Shown piece after piece: positions 8,685-16,658 of a stretch of DNA of 41,564 nt. The stretch is taken from positions 1-41,564 of the forward strand of contig JAJYYK010000016.1 of NCBI GenBank assembly GCA_021801025.1, read 5' to 3'. Under the pieces are notes generated by a model. It was given only the letters and a program-made list of their open reading frames with translations. It had not been told where the DNA came from and did not search any database. Both the position numbers and the translations under genes were made by a program. Position 1 is the first letter of the stretch, and every line of letters begins with the position of its first letter. The DNA comes from Pseudomonadota bacterium. Lineage in GTDB: Bacteria; Pseudomonadota; Gammaproteobacteria; Burkholderiales; Sulfuriferulaceae.

Positions 8685-8733
8685 GCGCTCCTGCCTGCCT
8701 GCCTAAAGACCGGGGTTTTAAACCAGCAAGGAA
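8685..8733 (+). repeat. Intergenic motif pair, copy 1
   Basis: GCGCTCCTGCC (8685-8695) is followed 27 nt later by CCAGCAAGGAA (8723-8733). The same two 11-mers recur in the same order and orientation, 23 nt apart, at 12320-12364 in the ppx-glk gap. Probably remnants of one dispersed element. Confidence 0.45.
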
Positions 8734-9069
8734 ATAAACCATCAGGCGGCTCTGTGAGTCCGCGTGAGCGCCTGTGGTCGATTTGCAACTATTGTTTGGC
8801 ACCTGCCGTTTACTGTGGGTTCATCTCAATCCAAAAACTGTCGCGTAACTTGTCTCACCATCGCAAATGGATTATTTGGGTTTAACAGGTTCGGATCAAG
8901 CCGGTTTGAATCCGATTGCAACGGAATGCCCAAGCTGTGGGCAGATAACTCTGTAAAATCCGTGTGAAGTCAGGTGGATGTCAGTGATCATCTGGCATGA
9001 TGGTAAAGAGGCGGTAAGGCTGTTATGCTGTGCCGGTAATTATAAAATTTATATTGGGGTGAATGTGTC

Positions 9070-9531
9070 ATGTTCAGGTTAAACCGTTGGAGTTGGGTGA
9101 TGCTGGTAGCTGTATTGGGTTTAAGTGCTTGTGGACATGAAGACACGCACCCCGGGCAGCCGGTGACAAAAAGAAAATTGGTTTTTAAACAGATGTTGCG
9201 CACCCTGGAGCCCATGGGTTTAATCGTGCGGGGAAAAAATCCTTATGATTCGGCGCAGTTCCTTCAATTGGCAACCCAATTACAAAGCTTGAGTACCCAG
9301 CCCTGGCAATACTTCACGCCGGACAGTAATTATCCACCAACACGGGCTAAACCCGATGTGTGGAATAAACCGGCAGAATTTAAACAGGCGCAGCAAAAAC
9401 TGGTTGCGGCCACTGATCAGTTGGCTAATGTGGCAAAATCCGGCAATCTGGATACGATTCGTCCCGCATTTGGCGCGGTGGAGAGCAGTTGCAAGGCATG
9501 TCATCAACAGTTTCGTGGTATTCCGCATTGA
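9070..9531 (+). CDS. Lipoprotein cytochrome c' / c556 family
   Basis: 153 aa. The signal peptide ends in a lipobox (LSAC, Cys21), so the mature protein is probably lipid-anchored on the periplasmic side. The single heme c site CKACH (141-145) is close to the C-terminus and followed by QQFRG, the layout of class II cytochromes c (four-helix-bundle c'/c556). The N-terminal helix carries Met residues (KQMLRTLEPMG) that could supply a sixth ligand in c556-like members, so high-spin c' versus low-spin c556 is open. A GGGGTG lies before the ATG. It is followed by a small membrane-protein gene and, convergently, by a cytochrome b561 gene. Role: electron transfer, or NO binding if c'-like. Confidence 0.85.
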   Translation: MFRLNRWSWVMLVAVLGLSACGHEDTHPGQPVTKRKLVFKQMLRTLEPMGLIVRGKNPYDSAQFLQLATQLQSLSTQPWQYFTPDSNYPPTRAKPDVWNKPAEFKQAQQKLVAATDQLANVAKSGNLDTIRPAFGAVESSCKACHQQFRGIPH

Positions 9532-9569
9532 TTGCTTGAAGGCATTGCAGAAACGAAAAGGGGAAAGCC

Positions 9570-9824
9570 GTGCTGCTGGATTTTGTTTTTTCCACCATCG
9601 TTTTTTTGTTTGTGGGGTTTGCTGCGCGCCGTTACTTTGACCATCAGGGTATCCCGGCAGGCATTACACGCTCACTTTTGGTGTTGGTGTTGGCGACGGC
9701 AGCATCTTTCGCCGCTTCCGCGTTACTGTCGTGGATATTGGGCGAACCGGATGCGGACACGCAGTTGTTGCAACAGGCTCAAACGTTGCAGAAAAATTTA
9801 TCGGGTGGCAATCCACCCCACTAA
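9570..9824 (+). CDS. Small membrane protein, unknown function
   Basis: 84 aa starting with GTG, with AAAAGGGGA 6-13 nt upstream. Two transmembrane helices are visible (about residues 2-19 and 33-55). An Arg/His-rich cytoplasmic or periplasmic turn (AARRYFDHQG) lies between them and a short hydrophilic Gln-rich tail follows. It lies 38 bp behind the cytochrome c gene and is probably co-transcribed. Its last 27 bp overlap the 3' end of the convergent cytochrome b561 gene. I do not recognise a family. The strong SD and clean hydrophobic pattern argue that it is a real gene. Confidence 0.6.
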   Translation: MLLDFVFSTIVFLFVGFAARRYFDHQGIPAGITRSLLVLVLATAASFAASALLSWILGEPDADTQLLQQAQTLQKNLSGGNPPH

Positions 9825-10460
9825 GGCTGCGGCAATCAAAAAGAGCATCAGGGCGCGTGTATTGCTCACGAAATAAATGTCTTCTACGGATTCGGGCAGT
9901 TGTTTTTTACCCGTCAACATGGGCGTGACCAAATCTTCACGCTTCACAATGCGGTAATACGCAATAGCAGTCAAGTGGATAACCACCATGCCCACTAAAA
10001 AATTGAAGCTGATCTGGTGCAGGTCACTCAAATAATCACTGGTGTTATCGCTTACCCAGTGAGCCAGAGGGCCTTTGCTGAGTACCGCGTCGTTGGCAAA
10101 CAGGCCGCTCACGCTAACAGTGAATGCAGACGCGATTAATGCCATGGCTGACCAGCTGCCAACAGGATTGTGACCGGGTGTGTGGCTGGGTTGTGTTTGG
10201 AAGAGGGTGCGACCGTAGTTCAGCAAGTCTTGTAGACTGCCCACAGAAAAACGGGCAGTGCTGCTACCAAATTTCCCCCACAATAAACGGAATAACAGCA
10301 GGGCCAAGGTGACATAGCCTGCATAAAAATGCCAGCGCATGGCGTCTTCAAATTGGGTGGCGGTTGCCCAGCACACGACACAGATCAAGACCAGTGCCCA
10401 GTGAAACAAACGGATGGGCAGGTCCCAAATTTTGACAGAAACTGTAGGGTTTATGCGCAT
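9798..10460 (-). CDS. Cytochrome b561-type membrane protein
   Basis: 220 aa with four core transmembrane helices plus a C-terminal fifth. Candidate heme b ligands are conserved His residues: His20 in the first helix (PIRLFHWALV), His44 (MRWHFYAGYV), His146 after the third helix region (LHQISFNFLVG) and His161 (VVIHLTAIAYYR). This matches the prokaryotic cytochrome b561 group that passes electrons between the quinone pool or a periplasmic donor and a cytochrome c. It is convergent with a class II cytochrome c gene, a frequent pairing, so the two may be redox partners (inference). Its upstream neighbour ppx ends 19 bp before its start on the same strand. Confidence 0.82.
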   Translation of the reverse strand: MRINPTVSVKIWDLPIRLFHWALVLICVVCWATATQFEDAMRWHFYAGYVTLALLLFRLLWGKFGSSTARFSVGSLQDLLNYGRTLFQTQPSHTPGHNPVGSWSAMALIASAFTVSVSGLFANDAVLSKGPLAHWVSDNTSDYLSDLHQISFNFLVGMVVIHLTAIAYYRIVKREDLVTPMLTGKKQLPESVEDIYFVSNTRALMLFLIAAALVGWIATR

Positions 10461-10479
10461 TTCTTGTCCTCTCTGTTAT

Positions 10480-12009
10480 TCATGAACGCGCCCCGAGTGT
10501 TGGGGGGGCGGCAACCTGATGCAGGACGAATTTGTAGCCCACTTGTTTCCAGATTTTGCTTTCTTCCGCCAGTGCGGCAGCGGTCAAGGGATTTGCATCC
10601 AGCCAGGCGTCTGGAAATGACAGGGTGCTGCTTTGGTCAGTGAACCGGATTTGCATCTCCGGGAGGTCTATGGGCACGCGATTGCGACACAGCAATACGG
10701 CCAATCGCAGCACAAAGACCATTACATGGGTGACGGATCCCAATACCATCGAACGTAATTTGTCTGGTCCGCCACGTTGCATGCCGACCAGTGTGGCGAG
10801 TTGCATTTGATCTTTTTGGGAAAAACCCGGCATATCTGCATGAGCAAGTACATAGGCGCCATGTTTGTGATAACCCGCATGTGCAATTGAAAATCCGATC
10901 TCGTGCAATTTGGCGGACCAATGGAGGTAGTGCCAGCATTCTTCGCGTACCTCATCCGTCAGCGGAATATGCTGGCTCGACAAGGTAAACAGCATTTCGG
11001 CGATATCGGCTACGCGCAAGGCTTGTTTGTCATCGACATGGTAGCGGCGCATGAATTGATTCACTGTGGCTGTGCGCATGTCATGGTGCTGAAATCGCCC
11101 CAGCAAATCATAAAGCACCCCTTCACGCAAGGCGCCTTCTGCCACAGTCATGTGGGTGATACCCAGTTCAGCAAAAAGGCCGATCATCACGGCCACACCA
11201 CCAGCAAATACCGGTTTTCTGTCGGCTTTCATGCCAAGAAAATCCAGGCGGTTTTGGTGACCGCAAGCCACCATGGCATCACGCAAAAGCGTCAGTCCCT
11301 CAGCAGTAATGTCCTGCTGTGACCAACCGTTTTGCACCAGCACATCATTGATTACGCGTGCGCTGCCGCTTGACCCCACGGCTTCTTGCCATTTCCCCGC
11401 ATATTCGGCGGTAATCGATTGTGCTTGTGTTCGGGCCGCAATTTCAGCTTGCATGAGATTGTGTTGCGTGATGCGCCCGTCCGGAAAAAAACGTTGTGTA
11501 AAATTGACGCAACCCAAATGCAAGCTTTCAGTCATGAGCGGCGTCATGCCGATGCCGATAATGCATTCGGTTGAACCGCCGCCTATGTCAATGACCAACC
11601 GGGGATACTTGACGGCAGGCAGACTGTGCACCACACCCAAATACACCAAACGGGCTTCTTCGCGTCCGGCAATAATTTCAATCGGATAACCCAGGGTGGC
11701 TTCGGCCAGCGCCAGGAATTCTTGTGCATTTTCTGCGATCCGTAATGCGCTGGTACCTACGCAGCGAACGGCAGTCTGGGGCAAACCGCGAAGTCGTTCG
11801 CTGAAACGGCTCAGACAGGCCAGTGCGCGTGTTTGTGAGGCGGCATCCAAACGTTTGTCCGCATCCAGGCCGGCGGTGAGTCGTACCGGTTCCTTTAATG
11901 CATCCAGTGAGTAAATCTGTTCATCCACGACGCGTGCGATCTGCAGTTTGAAACTGTTTGAACCCAGATCAACTGCAGCTAATAGTGAGTGTTCGTTACT
12001 TGTCGGCAT
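10480..12009 (-). CDS. ppx: Exopolyphosphatase (Ppx/GppA family)
   Basis: 509 aa. The N-terminal actin-like phosphatase domain has the phosphate-1 loop AAVDLGSNSFKLQIAR (11-26), catalytic-region EIIAGREEARL (111-121) and the phosphate-2 loop DIGGGSTE (141-148). The C-terminal half (about 310-500) is the HD-like helical domain of long Ppx proteins, with HWSAKLHEIGFSIAH in it. It releases phosphate processively from polyphosphate; GppA activity on pppGpp cannot be excluded from sequence. It stands next to the glycogen cluster but faces away from it, and no ppk or phoU is in the window. Confidence 0.9.
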   Translation of the reverse strand: MPTSNEHSLLAAVDLGSNSFKLQIARVVDEQIYSLDALKEPVRLTAGLDADKRLDAASQTRALACLSRFSERLRGLPQTAVRCVGTSALRIAENAQEFLALAEATLGYPIEIIAGREEARLVYLGVVHSLPAVKYPRLVIDIGGGSTECIIGIGMTPLMTESLHLGCVNFTQRFFPDGRITQHNLMQAEIAARTQAQSITAEYAGKWQEAVGSSGSARVINDVLVQNGWSQQDITAEGLTLLRDAMVACGHQNRLDFLGMKADRKPVFAGGVAVMIGLFAELGITHMTVAEGALREGVLYDLLGRFQHHDMRTATVNQFMRRYHVDDKQALRVADIAEMLFTLSSQHIPLTDEVREECWHYLHWSAKLHEIGFSIAHAGYHKHGAYVLAHADMPGFSQKDQMQLATLVGMQRGGPDKLRSMVLGSVTHVMVFVLRLAVLLCRNRVPIDLPEMQIRFTDQSSTLSFPDAWLDANPLTAAALAEESKIWKQVGYKFVLHQVAAPPTLGARS

Positions 12010-12478
12010 GGTTGAAGCGGTATGAGGTGGTCATTAATATTTCGATGCGAAGGGAGCATCATTCCCCTGTACGCGAAGTCTACCACCCTAGCACACGCGT
12101 TGTCTGATAAAAATAAAGTCAAGACCCAAAGACCACGCAATAGCAGTGTGATAAGGCGCCAATGTTTGGATTTCCGTCGTTGTTCGGCGATGGACGATAA
12201 GCAGGGTGTGCGGAGCCATAAGGTCATCGCCCTTACGGTCGATGGATGTTCAGTTGGGAAGTGGTGTGTATCCCTTTCCCAACCGCGCCATGCATTACTC
12301 CAGCTTTCGCTGGAGCGCAGCGCTCCTGCCGCCCTGAAGGGGGGGGTCTTAAGCCAGCAAGGAATTTTGATAGAGGCCCCATTGATTTGATGGATTATTG
12401 GTGGGCGCGGTGCTGTGTAGCAGCTTGTTTCATGGTATTCTGAACCAAGGTAATGTGACGTTTAACAAGGATGTCAGC
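12010..12478. other. Non-coding divergent region ppx / glk
   Basis: About 470 bp with no supportable gene. It holds an imperfect hairpin GTTGGGAA (12253-12260) / TTCCCAAC (12276-12283), a perfect 7-bp hairpin CTCCAGC-TTTC-GCTGGAG (12298-12315), and copy 2 of the intergenic motif pair. The glk promoter must lie in the final part, but I cannot pick clear -35/-10 boxes. Confidence 0.5.
12320..12364 (+). repeat. Intergenic motif pair, copy 2
   Basis: GCGCTCCTGCC (12320-12330) and CCAGCAAGGAA (12354-12364), same order and orientation as at 8685-8733. Immediately upstream is the TTTC-loop hairpin 12298-12315. Confidence 0.45.
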
Positions 12479-12496
12479 ATGGCGGTTGAATCATGA
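12479..12496 (+). CDS. Five-codon upstream ORF (leader peptide candidate) of glk
   Basis: ATG GCG GTT GAA TCA TGA (MAVES). AAGGA at 12467-12471 is 7 nt upstream, a good Shine-Dalgarno. The stop overlaps the glk ATG as ATGA. glk has no SD of its own, so translation could be coupled through this mini-ORF. It is too short to test by composition. Confidence 0.3.
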   Translation: MAVES

Positions 12497-13509
12497 CAGG
12501 CAAACAGTACATAAGCCAATGGCACGATGCTCGCAATGAAATGGGAACCCGTACCTTAAATGTGGTCGCGGGGGATATTGGTGGAACGAAAAGCTGGTTG
12601 GTCTGGTTCGTACAATCATGGCAGCAACCTAAAAAAATTCTCTTTGAACAACAATATGACAGTGCGCAATTCGCTTCTATAAACGCGCTGTTAATCCGGT
12701 TTTTTTCAGACGCAGGCCGTGAATCGCCGCCAGACAGTCTGTATCTGGCATTGCCGGGACCCGTGGACGCACGGCAAGTGCGTTTGACTAATCTGGCCTG
12801 GTTGGTGGACGCTGACGTATTGAGCCGTGAGTTGGGTATTGCTGATGTGCGCTTTGTCAATGATTTTCAGGCGGCGGCCAGAGGCGTTGAAACCCTGAAT
12901 AAATCCGATGTATATGTGCTGAATGCGGGTGTACCCAAATTAGGCGGCACCCGTGTCATTACCGGTGCAGGGACAGGTTTGGGCGTTGCCTGGATGCAGG
13001 CAGACAGTACTGGAAAGTATGCGGTCTATGCCAGTGAAGGGGGGCACATGGATTTTGCGCCGGCCAATGCGGAGCAATGCCAGATGCGGGCATGGTTTGA
13101 GCAGCGCCATGGACATGTTTCCTGGGAAAGATTACTGTCTGGCAGCGGGTTGTCTGCCCTGTACGAGTATCTTGGCTTGCAGGCAGGCCAGTCCGTGCTG
13201 TCGGGTGTGGACGCCGCTCGGGTTCATGCGCTTGCCTTGCAAAACGAGCCGCTAGCACAGGCAGCAATACAGCTGTTTACAGACATCTATGCGGCATGGG
13301 CAGGTAATTTGGCCATGCTGTACCAGCCGCGTGGCGGCCTGTATTTGGCTGGGGGAGTCAGTATCCATTTGCAGGACTGGCTGAAGCGGGAGCGATTTAT
13401 GCTGGTGGCGGCAGAAAAAGGTCGTATGGCTGGATTGGTGTCGCAGATGCCCATTTATTTGATTACTAATTTTCGTCTTGGGTTACAGGGAGCAATGTGT
13501 TTGATGTAA
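12493..13509 (+). CDS. glk: Glucokinase (Glk family)
   Basis: 338 aa from ATG 12493, or 322 aa from ATG 12541, which places the start directly before the conserved phosphate-1 loop (VVAGDIGGTKSW). Other signatures: LALPGPVD, LAWLVDADVLSRELG and FVNDFQAAARG around the glucose-binding Asn-Asp, ITGAGTGLGVAW (adenosine/phosphate region), SEGGHMDF with the catalytic-site Glu/His context, and LYLAGGVSIHL near the end. It phosphorylates glucose to glucose-6-P with ATP. As first gene of the cluster it returns free glucose released by MalQ or GH57 activity to the hexose-phosphate pool. Neither start has a strong SD, though 12493 is coupled to a five-codon ORF with one. A hairpin separates it from glgC. 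Confidence 0.88.
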   Translation: MTGKQYISQWHDARNEMGTRTLNVVAGDIGGTKSWLVWFVQSWQQPKKILFEQQYDSAQFASINALLIRFFSDAGRESPPDSLYLALPGPVDARQVRLTNLAWLVDADVLSRELGIADVRFVNDFQAAARGVETLNKSDVYVLNAGVPKLGGTRVITGAGTGLGVAWMQADSTGKYAVYASEGGHMDFAPANAEQCQMRAWFEQRHGHVSWERLLSGSGLSALYEYLGLQAGQSVLSGVDAARVHALALQNEPLAQAAIQLFTDIYAAWAGNLAMLYQPRGGLYLAGGVSIHLQDWLKRERFMLVAAEKGRMAGLVSQMPIYLITNFRLGLQGAMCLM

Positions 13510-13521
13510 AAAATAAGAAGA

Positions 13522-13568
13522 GAGACCTTTGCACGGTGTAGCGAGCGCAGTCATCGTGCAAAGGGCTC
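13522..13568 (+). repeat. Long hairpin in the glk-glgC gap
   Basis: CCTTTGCACG (13526-13535) pairs perfectly with CGTGCAAAGG (13555-13564). Three more pairs outside a single mismatch extend the stem (GAG / CTC). The 3' half, AGCGCAGTCATCGTGC and beyond, recurs almost exactly at 31255-31280. There is no T run, so it is a mobile palindrome or an mRNA-processing structure rather than a simple terminator. Confidence 0.5.
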
Positions 13569-13597
13569 AAATATTCATTTTTGATGGAGACAAAGTC

Positions 13598-14902
13598 ATG
13601 GCGATCACAGTAGAACAGGAAATGCAACAAAAAAAATTATACCGTTACTACACGGAACCTTTGGCCGTAACGGAGTTGATGCGGAAGACGCTGGTGCTGG
13701 TGCTGGCAGGTGGAGAAGGTTCGCGTCTGAAAAATTTGACCAAATGGCGGGCAAAACCGGCTGTGCCTTTTGGTGGAAAATACCGCATTATTGACTTTGC
13801 ACTGTCGAATTGCGTGAACTCGGGTCTGCGTCGAATTGGCGTGTTAACCCAATATAAATCACATTCGTTAATTCGCCATTTGCAGCGTGCCTGGAGTTTT
13901 ATGCGCGCGGAAATCGGTGAGTTTGTCGAAATTCTTCCCGCCCAGCAACGCACAGAAAAAAAAGAATGGTACAAAGGTACTGCTGACGCCTTGTATCAAA
14001 ATTTGGATATTTTACGGCGGCATGATCCGGAATATGTGATTGTGCTGGGCGGCGATCACATTTATAGCATGGATTATTCGGCCATGTTGTTGCACCACAT
14101 GCAAACGCAGGCAGATTTTACCGTGGGGTGTATTGAAGTGCCACGTGAGGAAGCCAGCGAGTTCGGCGTGATGTCCATTGATGACCAGATGCGCATCACT
14201 CAGTTCACTGAAAAACCCAAACACCCGGAAGCCATGCCGGGCAAACCGGATACCGCCCTGGCTTCCATGGGCATCTATGTGTTTTCCACACAATTTCTGT
14301 ACAGCATTCTGATTGCCGACGCGGAGGTGGATGGCTCGACGCATGATTTTGGCCGGGACATTATTCCTGCATACATTTATAAATCACGCGCCATCGCTTA
14401 CCCCTTCCGCGATGCCAGCGGTGCACCGGGTTATTGGCGCGATGTGGGTACGGTGTATTCGTACTGGCAGGCCAATATGGAGTTGTGCACGATAGATCCT
14501 CCTTTGAATCTGTATAACACAGACTGGCCGATTTGGACCTATCAACCGCAGTCACCCCCGGCCAAATTCATCTTTGATGATGAGAATCGGCGAGGACAGG
14601 CGATTGATTCGCTGGTCTCGGCGGGTTGTATTATTTCCGGGGCGAAACTCAAACGTTCCATGGTGTTTTTCGGTTGTACCATACACGAATGCAGCATTAT
14701 CAAAGACAGTGTGATTTTGCCCAAAGTGAGTATTGGCCGTAATTGTCGAATTTCGCGCGCCATTATCGATAAGGCCACAGTCATTCCTGATAACACAGTG
14801 ATTGGAGAAGATTTGGAAGAAGATGCCAAACATTTTCTTGTGACCAAAGAAGGCATCGTGTTGGTGACGCCTGAAATGATGGGACAAAACTTGTATCGTT
14901 AA
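13598..14902 (+). CDS. glgC: Glucose-1-phosphate adenylyltransferase
   Basis: 434 aa. ATG 13598 is chosen because GGAG lies 9 nt upstream and it gives the family N-terminus; an in-frame extension to 13529 would run through the hairpin. GlgC makes ADP-glucose from ATP and glucose-1-P, the committed step of glycogen synthesis. The N-terminal nucleotidyltransferase motif is LAGGEGSRLKNLTKWRAKPA (37-56). Catalytic Asp143 lies in GGDHIYSMDY and glucose-1-P-binding Lys196 in FTEKPKHP. A left-handed beta-helix C-terminal domain runs from about 315, where hexapeptide repeats such as ISGAKL and SIIKDSVILP are visible. Allosteric control by glycolytic intermediates is typical of the family. It lies 88 bp after glk and 28 bp before the GH57 gene. 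Confidence 0.95.
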   Translation: MAITVEQEMQQKKLYRYYTEPLAVTELMRKTLVLVLAGGEGSRLKNLTKWRAKPAVPFGGKYRIIDFALSNCVNSGLRRIGVLTQYKSHSLIRHLQRAWSFMRAEIGEFVEILPAQQRTEKKEWYKGTADALYQNLDILRRHDPEYVIVLGGDHIYSMDYSAMLLHHMQTQADFTVGCIEVPREEASEFGVMSIDDQMRITQFTEKPKHPEAMPGKPDTALASMGIYVFSTQFLYSILIADAEVDGSTHDFGRDIIPAYIYKSRAIAYPFRDASGAPGYWRDVGTVYSYWQANMELCTIDPPLNLYNTDWPIWTYQPQSPPAKFIFDDENRRGQAIDSLVSAGCIISGAKLKRSMVFFGCTIHECSIIKDSVILPKVSIGRNCRISRAIIDKATVIPDNTVIGEDLEEDAKHFLVTKEGIVLVTPEMMGQNLYR

Positions 14903-14930
14903 TTAATGTAGGTTTGGCCAACCGGGAATA

Positions 14931-16658
14931 ATGATGGATAACAAATTAAATGTAACCCTGTGCTGGCACATGCACCAACCCTATTACCGGGATGGTTTGG
15001 AAGGTGCCTACCGCTTGCCCTGGGTCTATTTGCACGGCATGAAAGATTACAGCGACATGGCCGCCCACCTGGAGCAACACCCGATGATGCGGACGGTTGT
15101 GAATTTCACGCCTGTATTGTTGGAGCAGATAGATGATTATGCTCAACAAATTGCGCGTTTTATTGACACGGGCGAGGCCACGCAGGATCGCTTGTTGAAC
15201 TTGTTGTCCGGGGTAGAACCTGTTCCCGGTGATGTGAACGAACGCAGACAATTGTTGCGTGATTGCCAACGTTGCCATGCACCAAGAATGATTCATCCTT
15301 ACCCGGCATTCAGTCGTTTGTTGCGTTTGGCTGGGGTGACGGAAGGGGCTGGCACCAGTTCTGATGTGACCCCTTATCTGCTTCGATATTTGAGCGATCA
15401 ATATTTTCTTGACGTGCTGACCTGGTATCATTTGGCCTGGCTAGGCCACAGCTTGCGCGACATGCCGGAAGTCAAAGCCTTGTTTGACCGGCAGGAGTGT
15501 TTCCGTGCCGAACACCGCATGAGTTTGCTTCACATCATGCAAACCTGTCTGGCTGGTTTGATTCCACGTTATCGTGCTTTGTCCGGGCGTGGACAAATTG
15601 AGCTGTCCATGACGCCGTATGGTCATCCTATTATTCCTCTCATGCACAGCTTTGACAATATGGATTGCGCCATGCCAGACAGTCCCCATCCCGGTTCAGG
15701 CGTTTATCCGGGCGGCGACGAGCGCAGCCGTTGGCATATCACCCATGGTATTGAAGTTTTCGAACATTATTTTGGTCAGCAACCGCAAGGAGTGTGGCTG
15801 GCAGAAGGCGGTATCAGCGAGGATGCCATTGCCTTGCTGGGTGAGCAAGGCATTCGCTGGACGGCCAGCGGCGAGGCAGTGTGGCGAAACAGCGCACGGT
15901 TGTCTGCCATGACGGAAAGCGATATCCAAAGCAAACGACAGATGTTCGGTGCCAGTATGAACCCTGCGGCGCAAGTGAAACTGTTTTTCCGCGATGACGG
16001 TTTGTCGGATCTGATCGGGTTTCGGTACAGCGATTGGCATGCGGATGATGCGGTCGCGGATTTCATGCAGCATTTGAACAACATGGCCGAATTTTTAGGG
16101 GATCAGGCACACCAGCATGTGGTCAGCATTGTGCTTGATGGCGAGAATGCTTGGGAATATTACCCCGATAATGGACATTATTTCCTGGATGGTTTGTATG
16201 CGGCTTTGGAATCCGCGCCCAATCTGCGCATGACGACTTTTTCTGACGCAGCGCAGCGATTACCCTCTACGCCTTTGCCTCGTTTGTGTGCGGGCAGTTG
16301 GGTGTATGGCTCGTTCTCTACATGGATAGGTTCGGCAGATAAAAACCGGGGATGGGATTATTTGGTGATGGCCAAGCAGGCGTTTGATGCCGCTTTGGCA
16401 GCCGGTAAGCTTAACCCCGAACAACAACGCAAGGCAACACAACAGTTGGCTATCTGTGAAGGGTCGGATTGGTTCTGGTGGTTTGGCGATTACAACCCGG
16501 CCAATAGCGTCAGTGACTTTGAACAGTTATACCGTAAACAATTGCGCGAGCTGTACAGTTTGATTGGCGTTACGCCGCCAGACCAACTGGATGTCCCGCT
16601 TTCGCAAGGCGGCGGACAAGCTGAAAATGCCGGTACGATGATAAGGAATGCAGAATGA
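14931..16658 (+). CDS. GH57 family alpha-glucan hydrolase/transferase
   Basis: 575 aa glycoside hydrolase family 57 protein, cytoplasmic (no signal peptide). The N-terminal family signature is LCWHMHQPYYRD (10-21). The candidate nucleophile is Glu292 in VWLAEGGIS, and the acid/base is Asp403 in VLDGENAWEYY. The tail has SDWFWWFGDYNPANSVSDF, as in GH57 amylopullulanase-like proteins. GH57 members cut alpha-1,4 or alpha-1,6 links or transfer glucan chains, and sequence alone does not decide which. Inside a glg cluster without glgX, a debranching or amylase role is the simplest idea (inference). The start could be either of two adjacent ATGs. Its stop overlaps malQ by 4 bp. Confidence 0.85.
   Translation: MMDNKLNVTLCWHMHQPYYRDGLEGAYRLPWVYLHGMKDYSDMAAHLEQHPMMRTVVNFTPVLLEQIDDYAQQIARFIDTGEATQDRLLNLLSGVEPVPGDVNERRQLLRDCQRCHAPRMIHPYPAFSRLLRLAGVTEGAGTSSDVTPYLLRYLSDQYFLDVLTWYHLAWLGHSLRDMPEVKALFDRQECFRAEHRMSLLHIMQTCLAGLIPRYRALSGRGQIELSMTPYGHPIIPLMHSFDNMDCAMPDSPHPGSGVYPGGDERSRWHITHGIEVFEHYFGQQPQGVWLAEGGISEDAIALLGEQGIRWTASGEAVWRNSARLSAMTESDIQSKRQMFGASMNPAAQVKLFFRDDGLSDLIGFRYSDWHADDAVADFMQHLNNMAEFLGDQAHQHVVSIVLDGENAWEYYPDNGHYFLDGLYAALESAPNLRMTTFSDAAQRLPSTPLPRLCAGSWVYGSFSTWIGSADKNRGWDYLVMAKQAFDAALAAGKLNPEQQRKATQQLAICEGSDWFWWFGDYNPANSVSDFEQLYRKQLRELYSLIGVTPPDQLDVPLSQGGGQAENAGTMIRNAE

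Larger units (their letters stand above)
8427..9069. other. Non-coding stretch between fmdB and the cytochrome gene
   Basis: Divergent promoter region of about 640 bp that holds two TTCA-loop hairpins (8601-8618 and 8661-8680) and a short motif pair shared with the ppx-glk gap (8685-8733). From 8740 to 9050 I see no convincing gene. A 67-codon frame at 8764-8967 has no ribosome binding site or recognisable features. Confidence 0.5.

Noticed and set aside
8764-8967. 67-codon frame in the fmdB-cytochrome gap, and an overlapping frame ending in ECPSCGQITL that resembles a TnpB/zinc-ribbon CPxCG
   Set aside because: No ribosome binding site, no second CxxC, and no other transposase sequence nearby; could be decayed element DNA but cannot be supported.
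13529-13597. N-terminal extension of GlgC by 23 codons
   Set aside because: The extension would translate a long hairpin repeat; ATG 13598 has GGAG and the family N-terminus.
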